This document shows positions 59,201 through 64,000 of a DNA stretch of 64,000 nt, one piece after another (the first letter of the stretch is position 1; each line of letters starts with the position of its first letter). This DNA is from Symsagittifera roscoffensis (lineage: Eukaryota > Xenacoelomorpha > Acoela > Convolutidae). Under the pieces are notes generated by a model, which was given only the letters and a program-made list of their open reading frames with translations, was not told the origin of the DNA and made no database searches. Position numbers and translations under genes: made by a program. The DNA lies in NCBI RefSeq assembly GCF_963678635.1, contig NC_087063.1, positions 9,148,386 to 9,212,385 on the forward strand, read 5' to 3'.

Positions 59201-62200
59201 AGCCAATCGAAGATTGGAAAAGAGTAATGAACGCAAGTAAACAAAAAAACCACTGACTTTCTTGAAAAAATCTCAACTTTCGAATTTCAATAAAAAAATA
59301 GATGACCTTCAAGCTCTTTGAATTTTTAGAACATTTTATGATTGGCACTTCTTTGATAACATGAACCCAACTTAAGAAAATTGGATCAAAAGGTAAAGTT
59401 TTTATTCCGCTGGGATATCTTAAAAACAAAGCCCACTTTCGAAAATAGAAATCGTTCACAATATTTCGCGCCACTTTCAAGTTCGTATTAAAATGTAAAG
59501 TCCCTTTTAACGTCAGAGTACACACGCGAGCAAAATGTTTTTCGGTCGTAACGATGCAAAACGAGGCCACTAAGTCGTTATTAACTACGCCGAAAAATAT
59601 AAGGCCGATTAAAAAGACAAAAAAAAAGAAAAAAAGTGTTAACAGATCGCGCAGGTAAAATTACAACCAATGTGAAAAGCAGATTTCGATTCGACCGAAT
59701 TGCTAAAATGTTAAAAGCAACTGCAGTGAAAATTGTTTATAGCTAAAACCAACGATTCTTAGATAAGGAAACTAAGCCGACAAAACATAAGCAGACAAAA
59801 AAAATGGTCAAGGTCAGATTCGATTAGAGTATTGGTTTCCACCAGGCTGTGTGCAAGAGACACAACGAAATTTGAATTCACGATGAAAAAAGGTACATAG
59901 GGAGTCAAAGAGTCCTGTGGACAAAGTTGTTTACGGGAAAAAAGACTAGTTACCATTGCTTATCGCAACTGTAAAAACAAAATTTTCGCAGAATTTTTTT
60001 TAAAACTTTTAAGTTTTTGATTCCTCAAAATTAGCAAAAAAAAAACTCAAAAAAATCCACTCAAATAAATTTAGGTTTTTTAGACCAAAACCCAAACTAG
60101 ACCAAAACCCAAAAATTTCAAAACAGCCAATCGAAGATTGGAAAAGAGTAATGAACGCAAGTAAACAAAAAAACCACTGACTTTCTTGAAAAAATCTCAA
60201 CTTTCGAATTTCATTAAAAAAATAGATGACCTTCAAGCTCTTTGAATTTTTAGAACATTTTATGATTGGCACTTCTTTGATAACATGAACCCAACTTAAG
60301 AAAATTGGATCAAAAGGTAAAGTTTTTATTCCGCTGGGATATCTTAAAAACAAAGCCCACTTTCGAAAATAGAAATCGTTCACAATATTTCGCGCCACTT
60401 TCAAGTTCGTATTAAAATGTAAAGTCCCTTTTAACGTCAGAGTACACACGCGAGCAAAATGTTTTTCGGTCGTAACGATGCAAAACGAGGCCACTAAGTC
60501 GTTATTAACTACGCCGAAAAATATAAGGCCGATTAAAAAGACAAAAAAAAAGAAAAAAAGTGTTAACAGATCGCGCAGGTAAAATTACAACCAATGTGAA
60601 AAGCAGATTTCGATTCGACCGAATTGCTAAAATGTTAAAAGCAACTGCAGTGAAAATTGTTTATAGCTAAAACCAACGATTCTTAGATAAGGAAACTAAG
60701 CCGACAAAACATAAGCAGACAAAAAAAATGGTCAAGGTCAGATTCGATTAGAGTATTGGTTTCCACCAGGCTGTGTGCAAGAGACACAACGAAATTTGAA
60801 TTCACGATGAAAAAAGGTACATAGGGAGTCAAAGAGTCTTGTGGACAAAGTTGTTTACGGGAAAAAAGACAAGTTACCATTGCTCATCGCAAGTGCAAAA
60901 ACAAAACTTTTGAAAAAAAAACTTTTTGAAATTTTTCGCAGAACTTTTTTGAAACTTTGAAGTTTTTGATTCCCGAAATTGAGCAAAAAAACTCCAGAAA
61001 AATCTGCTTGAATATATTTAACTTTTCGCGGCTAAAATTAAGCATTAGTAAGTTACTGTATCTGATTTCGCTCGAAATTTAATCAAAAACTTCAAAACAG
61101 CCAATTGAAGATTGGAAAAGAGTAATGAACGCAAACATAAAAAAACAGACTTTCTTGAAAAAATCTCAACTTCCGAATTTCAAAAAAAAATAGATGACCT
61201 TTAAGCTCTTTGAAGTTCTAGAACAATTTATGATCGGCGCTTTTTTTGATAAAATGAACTCAACTTGAGAAAATTGGATCAGTAGGTAAAGTTTTTATTC
61301 AGCTGGGAAATCTTCAAAATAAATCCCCCTTTCGAAACTAGAAATCGTTCACAATTTTTCGCGCCATTTTCAAGTTCGCATTAAAATGTAAAGTCCCTTT
61401 TAACGTCAGAGTACACACGCGAGCAAAATGTTTTTCGGTCGTAACGATGCAAAACGAGGCCACTAAGTCGTTATTAACTACGCCGAAAAAAATAAAGCCG
61501 ATTAAAAAGACAAAAAAAAAGAAAAAAGTGTTAACAGATCGCGCAGGTAAAATTACAACCAATGTGAAAAGCAAATTTCGATTCGGCCGAATTTCTAAAA
61601 TGTTAAAAGCAACTGCAGTGAAAATTGTTTATAGTTAAAACAAACGATTCTTAGATATGGAAACTAAGCCGACAAAACATAAGCAGACAAACAAAAAAAA
61701 TGGTCAAGGTCAGATTCGATTAGAGTATTGGTTTCCACCAGGCTGTGTGCAAGAGACACAACGAAATTTGAATTCACGATGAAAAAAGGTACATAGGGAG
61801 TCAAAGAGTCCTGTGGACAAAGTTGTTTACGGGAAAAAAGACAAGTTACCATTGCTTATCGCAAGTGCAAAAACAAAACTTTTGATAAAAAAATTTTTGA
61901 AATTTTTCGCAGAACTTTTTTGAAACTTTGAAGTTTTTGATTCCCGAAATTGAGCAAAAAACTCCAGAAAAATCTGCTTGAATATATTTAACTTTTCGCG
62001 GCTTAAATTAAGCATTATTTAGTTACTGTATCTGAATTCGCTCGAAATTTAATCAAAAACTTCAAAACAGCCAATTGAAGATTGGAAAAGAGTAATGAAC
62101 GCAAACATAAAAAACAGACTTTCTTGAAAAAATCTCAACTTTCGAATTTCAAAAAAAAAATAGATGACCTTTAAGCTCTTTGAAGTTCTAGAACAATTTA

Positions 62201-63635
62201 TGATCGGCGCTTTTTTTGATAAAATGAACTCAACTTGAGAAAATTGGATCAGTAGGTAAAGTTTTTATTCAGCTGGGAAATCTTCAAAATAAATCCCCCT
62301 TTCGAAACTAGAAATCGTTCACAATTTTTCGCGCCACTTTCAAGTTCGCATTAAAATGTAAAGTCTTTTTTAACCTCAGAGTACACACGCGAGCAAAATG
62401 TTTTTCGGTCGTAACGATGCAATAAGAGGCCACTAAGTCGTTATTAATTACGCCGAAAAATATTAGGCCAATTAAAAAGACAAAAAAAAACGAAAAAAAG
62501 TGTTAACAGATCGCGCAGGTAAAATTACAACCAATGTGAAAAGCAAATTTCGATTCGGCCGAATTTTTAAAATGTTAAAAGCAACTGCAGTGAAAATTGT
62601 TTTTAGTTAAAACAAACGATTCTTAGATATGGAAACTAAGCCGACAAAACATAAGCAGACAAACAAAAAAAATGGTCAAGGTCGGATTCGATTAGAGTAT
62701 TGGTTTCCACCAGGCTGTGTGCAAGAGACACAACGAAATTTGAATTCACGATGAAAAAAGGTACATAGGGAGTCAAAGAGTCCTGTGGACAAAGCTTTTT
62801 ACGGGAAAAAAGACAAGTTACCATTGCTGATCGCAAGTGCAAAAACAAAACTTTTTGAAATTTTTCGCAGAACTTTTTTGAAACTTTGAAGTTTTTGAGT
62901 CCCGAAATTTAGCAAAAAAACTCCAGAAAAATCTGCTCGAAAATATTCAACTTTTCGCGGCTTAAATTAAGCATTATTAAGTTACTGTATCTGAATTTGC
63001 TCGAAATTGAATCAAAAACTTCAAAACAGCCAATTTAAGATTGGAAAAGAGTAATGAACGCAAACATAAAAAAAACAGACTTTCTTGAAAAAATCTCAAC
63101 TTTCGAATTTCAAAGAAAAAAATAGATGACCTTTAAGCTCTTTGAAATTCTAGAACAATTTATGACCGGCGCTTTTTTTGATAAAATGAACTCTTACAAA
63201 CCCTTATAAACCCTTATGAACTCTTACAAACCCTTATGAGTTGAATTGCGCTCCAGAATTGTCTATTTGCACTCATATTTATGATATTAATGCTTTTTTG
63301 ACCTACTATTAGAATAGATGGTCACCTATTGAGAACTCAACCAACCTTCAAGATTCGCATCCATGAAATATTCCTCTGGGTACAACATTCGCAGGTATGC
63401 TATTTCAGAAAATCCCATAGCAAGAAGTTTTTTCACCAGTAAAACAGAATTGAGTTTGCTTTCAGCAAGCTCTCGTTGCGTCTTCCACATAGGAGTTTGT
63501 CCCTGAAAATAGAGAGACAATATTTACAATCCATGGTTACCAGGAGTAACTTTTCAGCAATACATCTGTTCATGATCCTGTACAAACCGTTTCTTGCTTT
63601 TTCTTGCTCAATTGAGCCACTTGAGTAGCTGCCAT
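29037..63635 (-). CDS. HORMA-domain meiotic axis protein (Hop1/HORMAD type), 11 exons
   Basis: Proteins of this family coat meiotic chromosome axes, promote double-strand breaks and homologue bias, and are removed at synapsis. Eleven exons on the minus strand join with every splice phase agreeing, giving 722 codons including the stop. Visible order: N terminus MAATQVAQ; HORMA domain about codons 20-240 ('LLVKKLLAMG', 'FDALDKKY', 'EAYTFSFKY', 'TPEDYNPPGF'); an acidic/basic linker; a C4HC3 PHD finger at codons 431-475; a winged-helix-like segment at 502-552; an acidic stretch; and a lysine-rich end. Oddities are a TAG at codon 109, a GC-AG intron 9, and a 20.4-kb satellite-filled intron 2. The family call is firm. 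The exon model is my own reading without transcripts, so small exons could be missed. Confidence 0.9.
29835..30163 (-). CDS. HORMAD exon 10 (acidic region)
   Basis: Acceptor TATTTCAG, donor AGGAAA|GTAAGT. It encodes 'NRDEIEANGLSTYFVESDI', then an acidic run rich in Glu, Asp and Gln, then a basic patch 'KKVPTPARGSKRLASR'. No fold is recognised; it is probably flexible and regulated by phosphorylation. Confidence 0.8.
30703..31058 (-). repeat. 3' LTR of the gypsy element
   Basis: 356 bp. The plus strand starts TGTTATACCC and ends GGATAACA, and it is duplicated at 34499-34854. Confidence 0.95.
31059..31069 (-). other. Polypurine tract of the gypsy element
   Basis: The minus strand reads AAGGAGGGAAA immediately before the 3' LTR, a textbook plus-strand primer position. 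Confidence 0.85.
31204..31947 (-). CDS. gypsy RNase H region
   Basis: A 247-codon frame. Motifs are 'IVCDASREGIGAALEQ', 'YSVNELELLAAVWAIEHF' and 'FTLITDHQALVGAL' with 'DYISRHP', the standard gypsy RNase H blocks with the catalytic acidic residues. It is offset from the RT frame by a small deletion near 32000, which removes the residues after 'QLKSF'. After about residue 175 the sequence is low in recognisable content, and it stops before any integrase zinc finger. Confidence 0.88.
   Translation of the reverse strand: MSTANKFNFHWSEENGKAFKNILNAVKNITENRHFVSDRDTRIVCDASREGIGAALEQNTPDGWATIAYASRFLNSCEQKYSVNELELLAAVWAIEHFKYYLYGRRFTLITDHQALVGALKSNRGNKTYQSRLTRWIDRLIPFDFDIHHLAGSKMGLIDYISRHPVGKPQPPAYWDENFVVALIDDFVKCVKFQDSSSINSVWNNVKTSNYLGTKKLDRNENFTRSNSVQTSKRSLRTPSVKTLRTL
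31998..34367 (-). CDS. gypsy gag-protease-reverse transcriptase, 789 codons
   Basis: One long frame. Residues about 1-270 are gag, with an Arg/Gly-rich stretch 'KSQQRGGRGRGGQTSR'. Two zinc knuckles follow, 'CFKCGNAFSATHLAQC' (atypical spacing) and 'CNKCTKRGHFARLC'. The protease active site is 'IADTGSPTSFV'. RT blocks include 'SPIVITVKKDGSIKLAMDSK', 'YFSTIDLRYAYSQLPLD', 'GFYGLTDMPAAFQKAIDL' and 'FAFLDDILI' (catalytic DD). The frame ends just after 'QLKSF' through a frameshift into the RNase H frame. Gag and pol sharing one frame is seen in several gypsy clades. Confidence 0.92.
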   Translation of the reverse strand: MNLNKLLRNPPAVRKPQEPGYELNIDGETDKQIRDRNLRNQEKRVAWENQCQHLDNLGPTVDGIPWEEADIKCRSYIYLCLGTEGQRRLTQYYPNLKIQDTSTKEFWTLLTRLFVKERNVTFDRYEAFTRKQGKTESLEEFHCGLTELVVKGNFKCTACNDVGLESEIVRDLFTANMSNDEVQKDLLAETKTPAQALDYAMKREKGLENQVYIRKQGTSSSHTGLPNIKSEPVNFVQKRGGYKSQQRGGRGRGGQTSRNYSEKAGQRKDCFKCGNAFSATHLAQCPARDKICNKCTKRGHFARLCKSSEVNAIQEENQQQQDLQNTDMTAYVNYLQAGDVIPGWELIHPDDTSTNWINFEPRRAEQLLDTDLKGHLIRVRSGKNNIVFIADTGSPTSFVNEKTANLLATTVTSAIRTTMRDDDEANKMVCYNGYKIPSLGRLTAPIESGGWTIQTASFIVVDDRRANILGRNLLPLIGIQLHQEQNPAGKSVLQVNSVENSDTQIATWVRTTYPGLCTRIGRSKNHMVHTQFLSEFKALQQRGRRIPIHIQEMVEHEIRSLIDQGHITRLEKCNDNQFISPIVITVKKDGSIKLAMDSKQINKSIHKNKYQMPNIDVLLDNIAQSAQEGTNKPGTSYFSTIDLRYAYSQLPLDETTRTQCNFSIIGGKATGTYQFQTGFYGLTDMPAAFQKAIDLTLNNEKDTFAFLDDILIISHGTKEQHIEKLTNVLNKLNTENMAISIDKCKFGCREVEWLGFIINEHGTTPMHKKTDAIINLPYPTTFKQLKSFT
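34489..34498 (-). other. Primer-binding site of the gypsy element
   Basis: The minus strand reads TGGCGCAGCC directly after the 5' LTR, the usual TGGCGC form. Confidence 0.8.
34499..34854 (-). repeat. 5' LTR of the gypsy element
   Basis: 356 bp, matching 30703-31058 with a single visible substitution (ACTACAAT against ACAACAAT). Confidence 0.95.
35111..35265 (-). CDS. HORMAD exon 9 (winged-helix segment)
   Basis: Acceptor GTTTCCAG. It encodes 'ELCMFRRSLIVAMMS', 'SSLMDQLDIDSKLALKLVRR' and 'LVKEGFLLKS', a helix-turn-helix followed by a wing, as expected after the PHD finger in Hop1-like proteins. No GT donor gives the right phase. The GC donor AGAAG|GCATGT gives phase 2 and matches the next acceptor. 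Confidence 0.85.
35266..37059. other. HORMAD intron 8, left part
   Basis: Intron sequence with short repeat pieces. GAAGCGAAGC...GAGCTTCGC motifs near 35546 and 35730 belong to a dispersed family also seen at 39690 and 43300. Confidence 0.5.
36060..36300. repeat. Diverged fragment related to the satellite monomer
   Basis: CAAAGCCGACGAAACAAAAG and the nearby CTAAGCCGATTAAAAAAGAG resemble parts of the intron-2 satellite unit (CTAAGCCGACAAAACATAAG; GGCCGATTAAAAAGAC), in the same orientation. Confidence 0.5.
37060..37500 (-). repeat. SINE-like repeat copy 1
   Basis: About 280 bp are shared with 40497-40760, with further shared sequence beyond. The minus strand contains TGACCGAGTGGTTAGTG (A-box-like) and, about 40 bp later, GAGCGAATCCC (weak B-box), followed by a tail with GCCTCGAAT...ATAAG and a TTCGCTTCGC dyad. 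This suggests a tRNA-derived SINE; promoter activity is unproven. Confidence 0.55.
37867..38055 (-). CDS. HORMAD exon 8 (PHD finger)
   Basis: Acceptor TTTTTAATAG, donor ATG|GTTCGT, 63 codons. It completes a C4HC3 PHD finger: 'WVMISCCACGLKSHVGCYGF' then 'VLCYFC'. With exon 7 the ligands are C431, C433, C446, C449, H454, C457, C472 and C475. The Trp and 'CYGF' fit the PHD fingers described in Hop1-type proteins, where the module binds nucleosomes together with the next domain. Confidence 0.9.
38339..38971 (-). CDS. HORMAD exon 7 (linker and PHD start)
   Basis: The likely acceptor is CTCTGAAG before 'VVNSTSLTVRALDTQFP', which completes the HORMA strand (V.T..HSM.L.V). An in-frame alternative acceptor 24 bp upstream would add eight residues. 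Then comes a long low-complexity linker rich in Glu, Ser and Asp with a basic patch 'PTKRRRTSP' (possible nuclear signal or phosphosites). The exon ends with 'IRCPCGKNQL', the first two zinc ligands of the PHD finger. Donor CTG|GTAGGT. Confidence 0.88.
39384..39490 (-). CDS. HORMAD exon 6
   Basis: Acceptor TTTTTCAG, donor ACG|GTGAGA. It carries the most diagnostic HORMAD motif, 'GTPEDYNPPGF' (TP.DY.PPGF), followed by 'MGCVPT', the start of the strand leading to the safety belt. Confidence 0.95.
39780..39960. repeat. Single diverged satellite-like monomer in intron 5
   Basis: TTCTAGAATAATTTATGG through GACACTTTTTTGATGAAAG and TTTCGAAATA.GAAGATCACA matches the satellite segment TTCTAGAACATTTTATGATT / GGCACTTCTTTGATAACATG / TTTCGAAACTAGAAATCG in the same order. 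It shows the monomer existed as a dispersed repeat outside the array. Confidence 0.6.
40497..40760 (-). repeat. SINE-like repeat copy 2
   Basis: Diverged copy of 37060-37340 in HORMAD intron 5, in the same order: TTCGC dyad, ATAAGCCTCGAAT, GGATTCGATCTGCGACC, GAGTCTCACGCACTAACCACGC, AAGTGCCACCAAATA. A further shared block of copy 1 (GTTAGAAA...CGCTAGTGTAAATA) reappears about 300 bp away near 41090, implying a later insertion. Confidence 0.55.
41801..41949 (-). CDS. HORMAD exon 5
   Basis: Acceptor ATATTTAG, donor GCTG|GTTAGT. It encodes 'TTEAATKLLDNIRHILSAMP' and 'LPEGILFKLKLGYRA', corresponding to the family block KKAS.LLIRKIY.LMQ..G.LP....L.MKL.Y. It is less AT-rich than its flanks. Confidence 0.92.
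42185..42276 (-). CDS. HORMAD exon 4
   Basis: Acceptor ATATATCAG, donor TATAA|GTATGT. It encodes 'VYRNQDENDVIEAYTFSF' and 'KYEDEDVICEFY', matching the HORMA block E.Y.FKFKY. The end is phase 2. Confidence 0.9.
42829..42956 (-). CDS. HORMAD exon 3, contains in-frame TAG
   Basis: Acceptor TTTTATAG. Codons 70-111 include 'KSVRVMRTGG' and the hallmark 'FDALDKKYV'. With the strong donor AAA|GTAAGT the exon is 128 bp and in phase, but codon 109 (42835-42837) is TAG, at the place where relatives have the Tyr of 'LAIYT'. A weaker donor, TAC|GTAATA (exon end 42862), is also phase 0. It would avoid the stop at the cost of eleven codons of a core strand. Confidence 0.8.
42957..43607. other. Intron 2 sequence left of the array
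   Basis: About 650 bp of AT-rich sequence without a gene. It holds a GAGCTTCGCACCACTTGCGA motif shared with 39690. Near 43570 a minus-strand AGTTCGATTCC resembles a polymerase III B-box. Confidence 0.45.
51646..51686. repeat. 16-bp perfect inverted repeat in one satellite unit
   Basis: CTAAGAATAGTTTGTT (51646-51661) faces its exact reverse complement (51671-51686) across a 9-bp loop. The right arm is normal satellite sequence. The left arm is an extra inverted copy, followed by a displaced AAATCGTTC, so this unit was rebuilt by a local template-switch-like event. Confidence 0.9.
52300..58900. repeat. Higher-order repeat: 4-unit block (~3.7 kb) present twice
   Basis: Rare variants recur at an offset of about 3.68-3.71 kb: CAAATGCAGTG (52325, 56037); a ~90-bp deletion giving CAGAATTTAGC (52587, 56302); CGTAACGAATCAATAAG (about 53987, 57663); AATTTCGAAACAGCC (54580, 58260); TTAGATGTGGAAAC (55153, 58832). 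One deletion (CGCAGATTCCTC, 55413 and 57208) breaks the pattern, indicating further exchange. Confidence 0.8.
59085..60900. repeat. Recently duplicated adjacent satellite units
   Basis: Two neighbouring units with a 924-bp offset share private variants (CTCAAAATTAGC, AACCACTGAC, GATTCGACCGAATTGC, AAACCAACGATTC) and are nearly identical, so this is a separate, younger duplication from the 3.7-kb block. Confidence 0.8.
63190..63238. repeat. 10-bp AAACCCTTAT-type repeat at the array edge
   Basis: About five degenerate copies of TTACAAACCC/TTATAAACCC/TTATGAACTC directly follow the last satellite unit, 108 bp before the end of exon 2. Confidence 0.8.
63346..63502 (-). CDS. HORMAD exon 2
   Basis: Acceptor TTTTCAG, donor GAAG|GTTGGT, phase 1 at the end. 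It encodes the first HORMA helix and strand: 'LNSVLLVKKLLAMG' and 'IAYLRMLYPEE' match the family block (LVLVKRLLA...ITYLRGIFPE). Intron 1 is only 85 bp, while the next intron is over 20 kb. Confidence 0.9.
63588..63635 (-). CDS. HORMAD exon 1 (start codon)
   Basis: Sixteen codons, MAATQVAQLSKKKQET, then the donor ACG|GTTTGT in phase 0. The start resembles the short N-terminal tail of HORMAD proteins. TTTCAG lies 6 bp before the ATG and could be an acceptor for a 5' untranslated intron or a spliced leader. Confidence 0.75.
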
Positions 63636-63784
63636 TTTTTATCTGAAATATTCTATATATGTCAAAATATTTATTGCATTGAAAACAAACTAAACAAACT
63701 GCAATCGAAATTTTTAAGCAAATTCGAGCCTCTTTTCAAGCGATTCAATCAACGGCTACAACCTAGTTGTTCCAACCACCGAAA
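63636..63784. promoter_or_regulatory. Short shared region between divergent start codons
   Basis: Only 149 bp separate the HORMAD ATG (63633-63635, minus) from the ATG at 63785 (plus). The region is AT-rich, with TATATATGTC and ATATTTATTG stretches but no clear TATA box in position for either gene. TTTCAG before the HORMAD ATG could instead mark a 5' splice-acceptor, moving the true promoter elsewhere. Confidence 0.35.
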
Positions 63785-64000
63785 ATGAGAATTATCTTTG
63801 GACACGTGGTTCTGGAGAATGGATGCCTCGCAGCGGCAGAACCATCATCGTCGAAGCAAGATCCATCCACAACTTTCCTCAAAGACTCAAACTTTGAACA
63901 CAGAAACGAAGCTTCCAACCACTTGAGAGACCATAGCTACTTTTCCACTAGTAGCAGCACTAGCAGAGCCAGTAGCTTTTCCACTAGTAGAGACAGTAGC
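63785..64000 (+). CDS. Serine-rich reading frame running off the window
   Basis: ATG at 63785 opens a frame of 72 codons with no stop before the window ends. It starts MRIIFGHVVLENGCLAAAEP and becomes Ser/Thr-rich, with two copies of 'SFSTS'-like sequence encoded by a short DNA repeat (TTTTCCACTAGTAG). Composition is less AT-rich than the flanks. No domain is recognised. A first exon of a host gene divergent from HORMAD is plausible; a chance frame cannot be excluded. Confidence 0.4.
   Translation, partial: MRIIFGHVVLENGCLAAAEPSSSKQDPSTTFLKDSNFEHRNEASNHLRDHSYFSTSSSTSRASSFSTSRDSS

Larger units (their letters stand above)
43608..63186. repeat. Satellite array, ~21 units of ~0.95 kb, inside HORMAD intron 2
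   Basis: Spacing between equivalent points (for example the segment ending AAAGACTAGTTACCATTGC) is mostly 936-957 bp, with extremes of about 870 and 996 from indels. Each unit contains in order GTGTTAACAGATCGCGCAGG, ATTCGGCCGAATT, TAAGCCGACAAAACATAAGC, CAGATTCGATTAGAG, CCTGTGGACAAAGTTG, poly-A/T-rich spacer, CAGCCAATCGAAGATTGG, and CTTTCGAAACTAGAAATCG. The left-most units (43.6-45 kb) and right-most units (60.9-63.2 kb) are the most diverged and the centre is homogeneous, as expected from unequal exchange. Recurrent 60-66 codon frames on the minus strand simply follow the homogenised sequence. Confidence 0.97.

Noticed and set aside
43840-62730. tRNA-like A/B boxes on the minus strand of each satellite unit (TAGCCTGGTGG-like and TTCGAATCT-like in the first unit)
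   Set aside because: The boxes are only about 13 bp apart, too close for a polymerase III internal promoter, and are degraded in most units.
44721-62848. A 60-66 codon minus-strand frame (starting MVTSLFSRKQ or MVTCLFSRKQ) recurring in nearly every satellite unit
   Set aside because: It is explained by homogenisation of the repeat. Units carry frameshifts and different ends, and the frame has no start context or conserved domain. The same applies to the recurrent MASYCIVTTEK frame.
1-64000. CRISPR arrays, bacterial operons or prokaryotic defence systems
   Set aside because: No short regularly spaced repeats with unique spacers, no ribosome-binding-site-led gene strings; the spliceosomal gene and LTR elements show a eukaryotic genome.

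Overview
This window is eukaryotic and most likely from an invertebrate animal. It is AT-rich and contains no bacterial-type operons. It has a multi-exon meiotic gene with spliceosomal introns, several LTR retrotransposons (including a BEL/Pao element, a group known from metazoan genomes), tRNA-like and SINE-like repeats, and a large satellite array. I cannot name the species.

The left part, 1-11 kb, is mostly retroelement debris. At 1-4.7 kb a minus-strand Ty3/gypsy-like element has a truncated gag and two diverged copies of an unrecognised 94-codon gene upstream of gag. It also has a CTGAAAC-rich non-coding block and two direct copies of a 0.65-0.78 kb segment. Next come a foldback cluster of GAGCGGTTT motifs (5.8-6.1 kb), a gypsy reverse-transcriptase relic (7.7 kb) and a complete 2.6-kb non-autonomous LTR element with a 4-bp target duplication (8.15-10.75 kb). 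A probable single-exon gene for a basic, serine-rich, disordered protein lies at 12.1-12.8 kb, followed by a decaying minisatellite at 13.4-14.0 kb.

From 16.1 to 26.3 kb lies a broken minus-strand BEL/Pao element. Its 3' end is lost within integrase. Its 5' part (an unrecognised ORF plus the start of gag) is present as three exact 1320-bp tandem units, and the leader is duplicated again with a period of about 1447 bp.

From 29.0 to 63.6 kb the minus strand holds one gene that can be followed through eleven exons with matching splice phases: a HORMA-domain meiotic chromosome-axis protein (Hop1/HORMAD type) of 722 codons including the stop. Its order is HORMA domain, acidic linker, PHD finger, winged helix, basic tail. 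Intron 2 is 20.4 kb and almost entirely a satellite array of about 21 units of roughly 0.95 kb, with higher-order structure. Intron 9 begins with GC rather than GT and carries a nearly intact-looking gypsy element that lacks integrase. Exon 3 carries an in-frame TAG inside the HORMA domain unless an upstream weaker donor is used. Diverged satellite monomers and SINE-like repeats occur in other introns of the same gene.

At the right edge, 149 bp upstream of the HORMAD start codon, a plus-strand serine-rich reading frame opens and runs off the window. This suggests a head-to-head gene pair sharing a short promoter. The most notable unit is the HORMAD locus: a meiotic axis gene whose second intron has become a satellite array.
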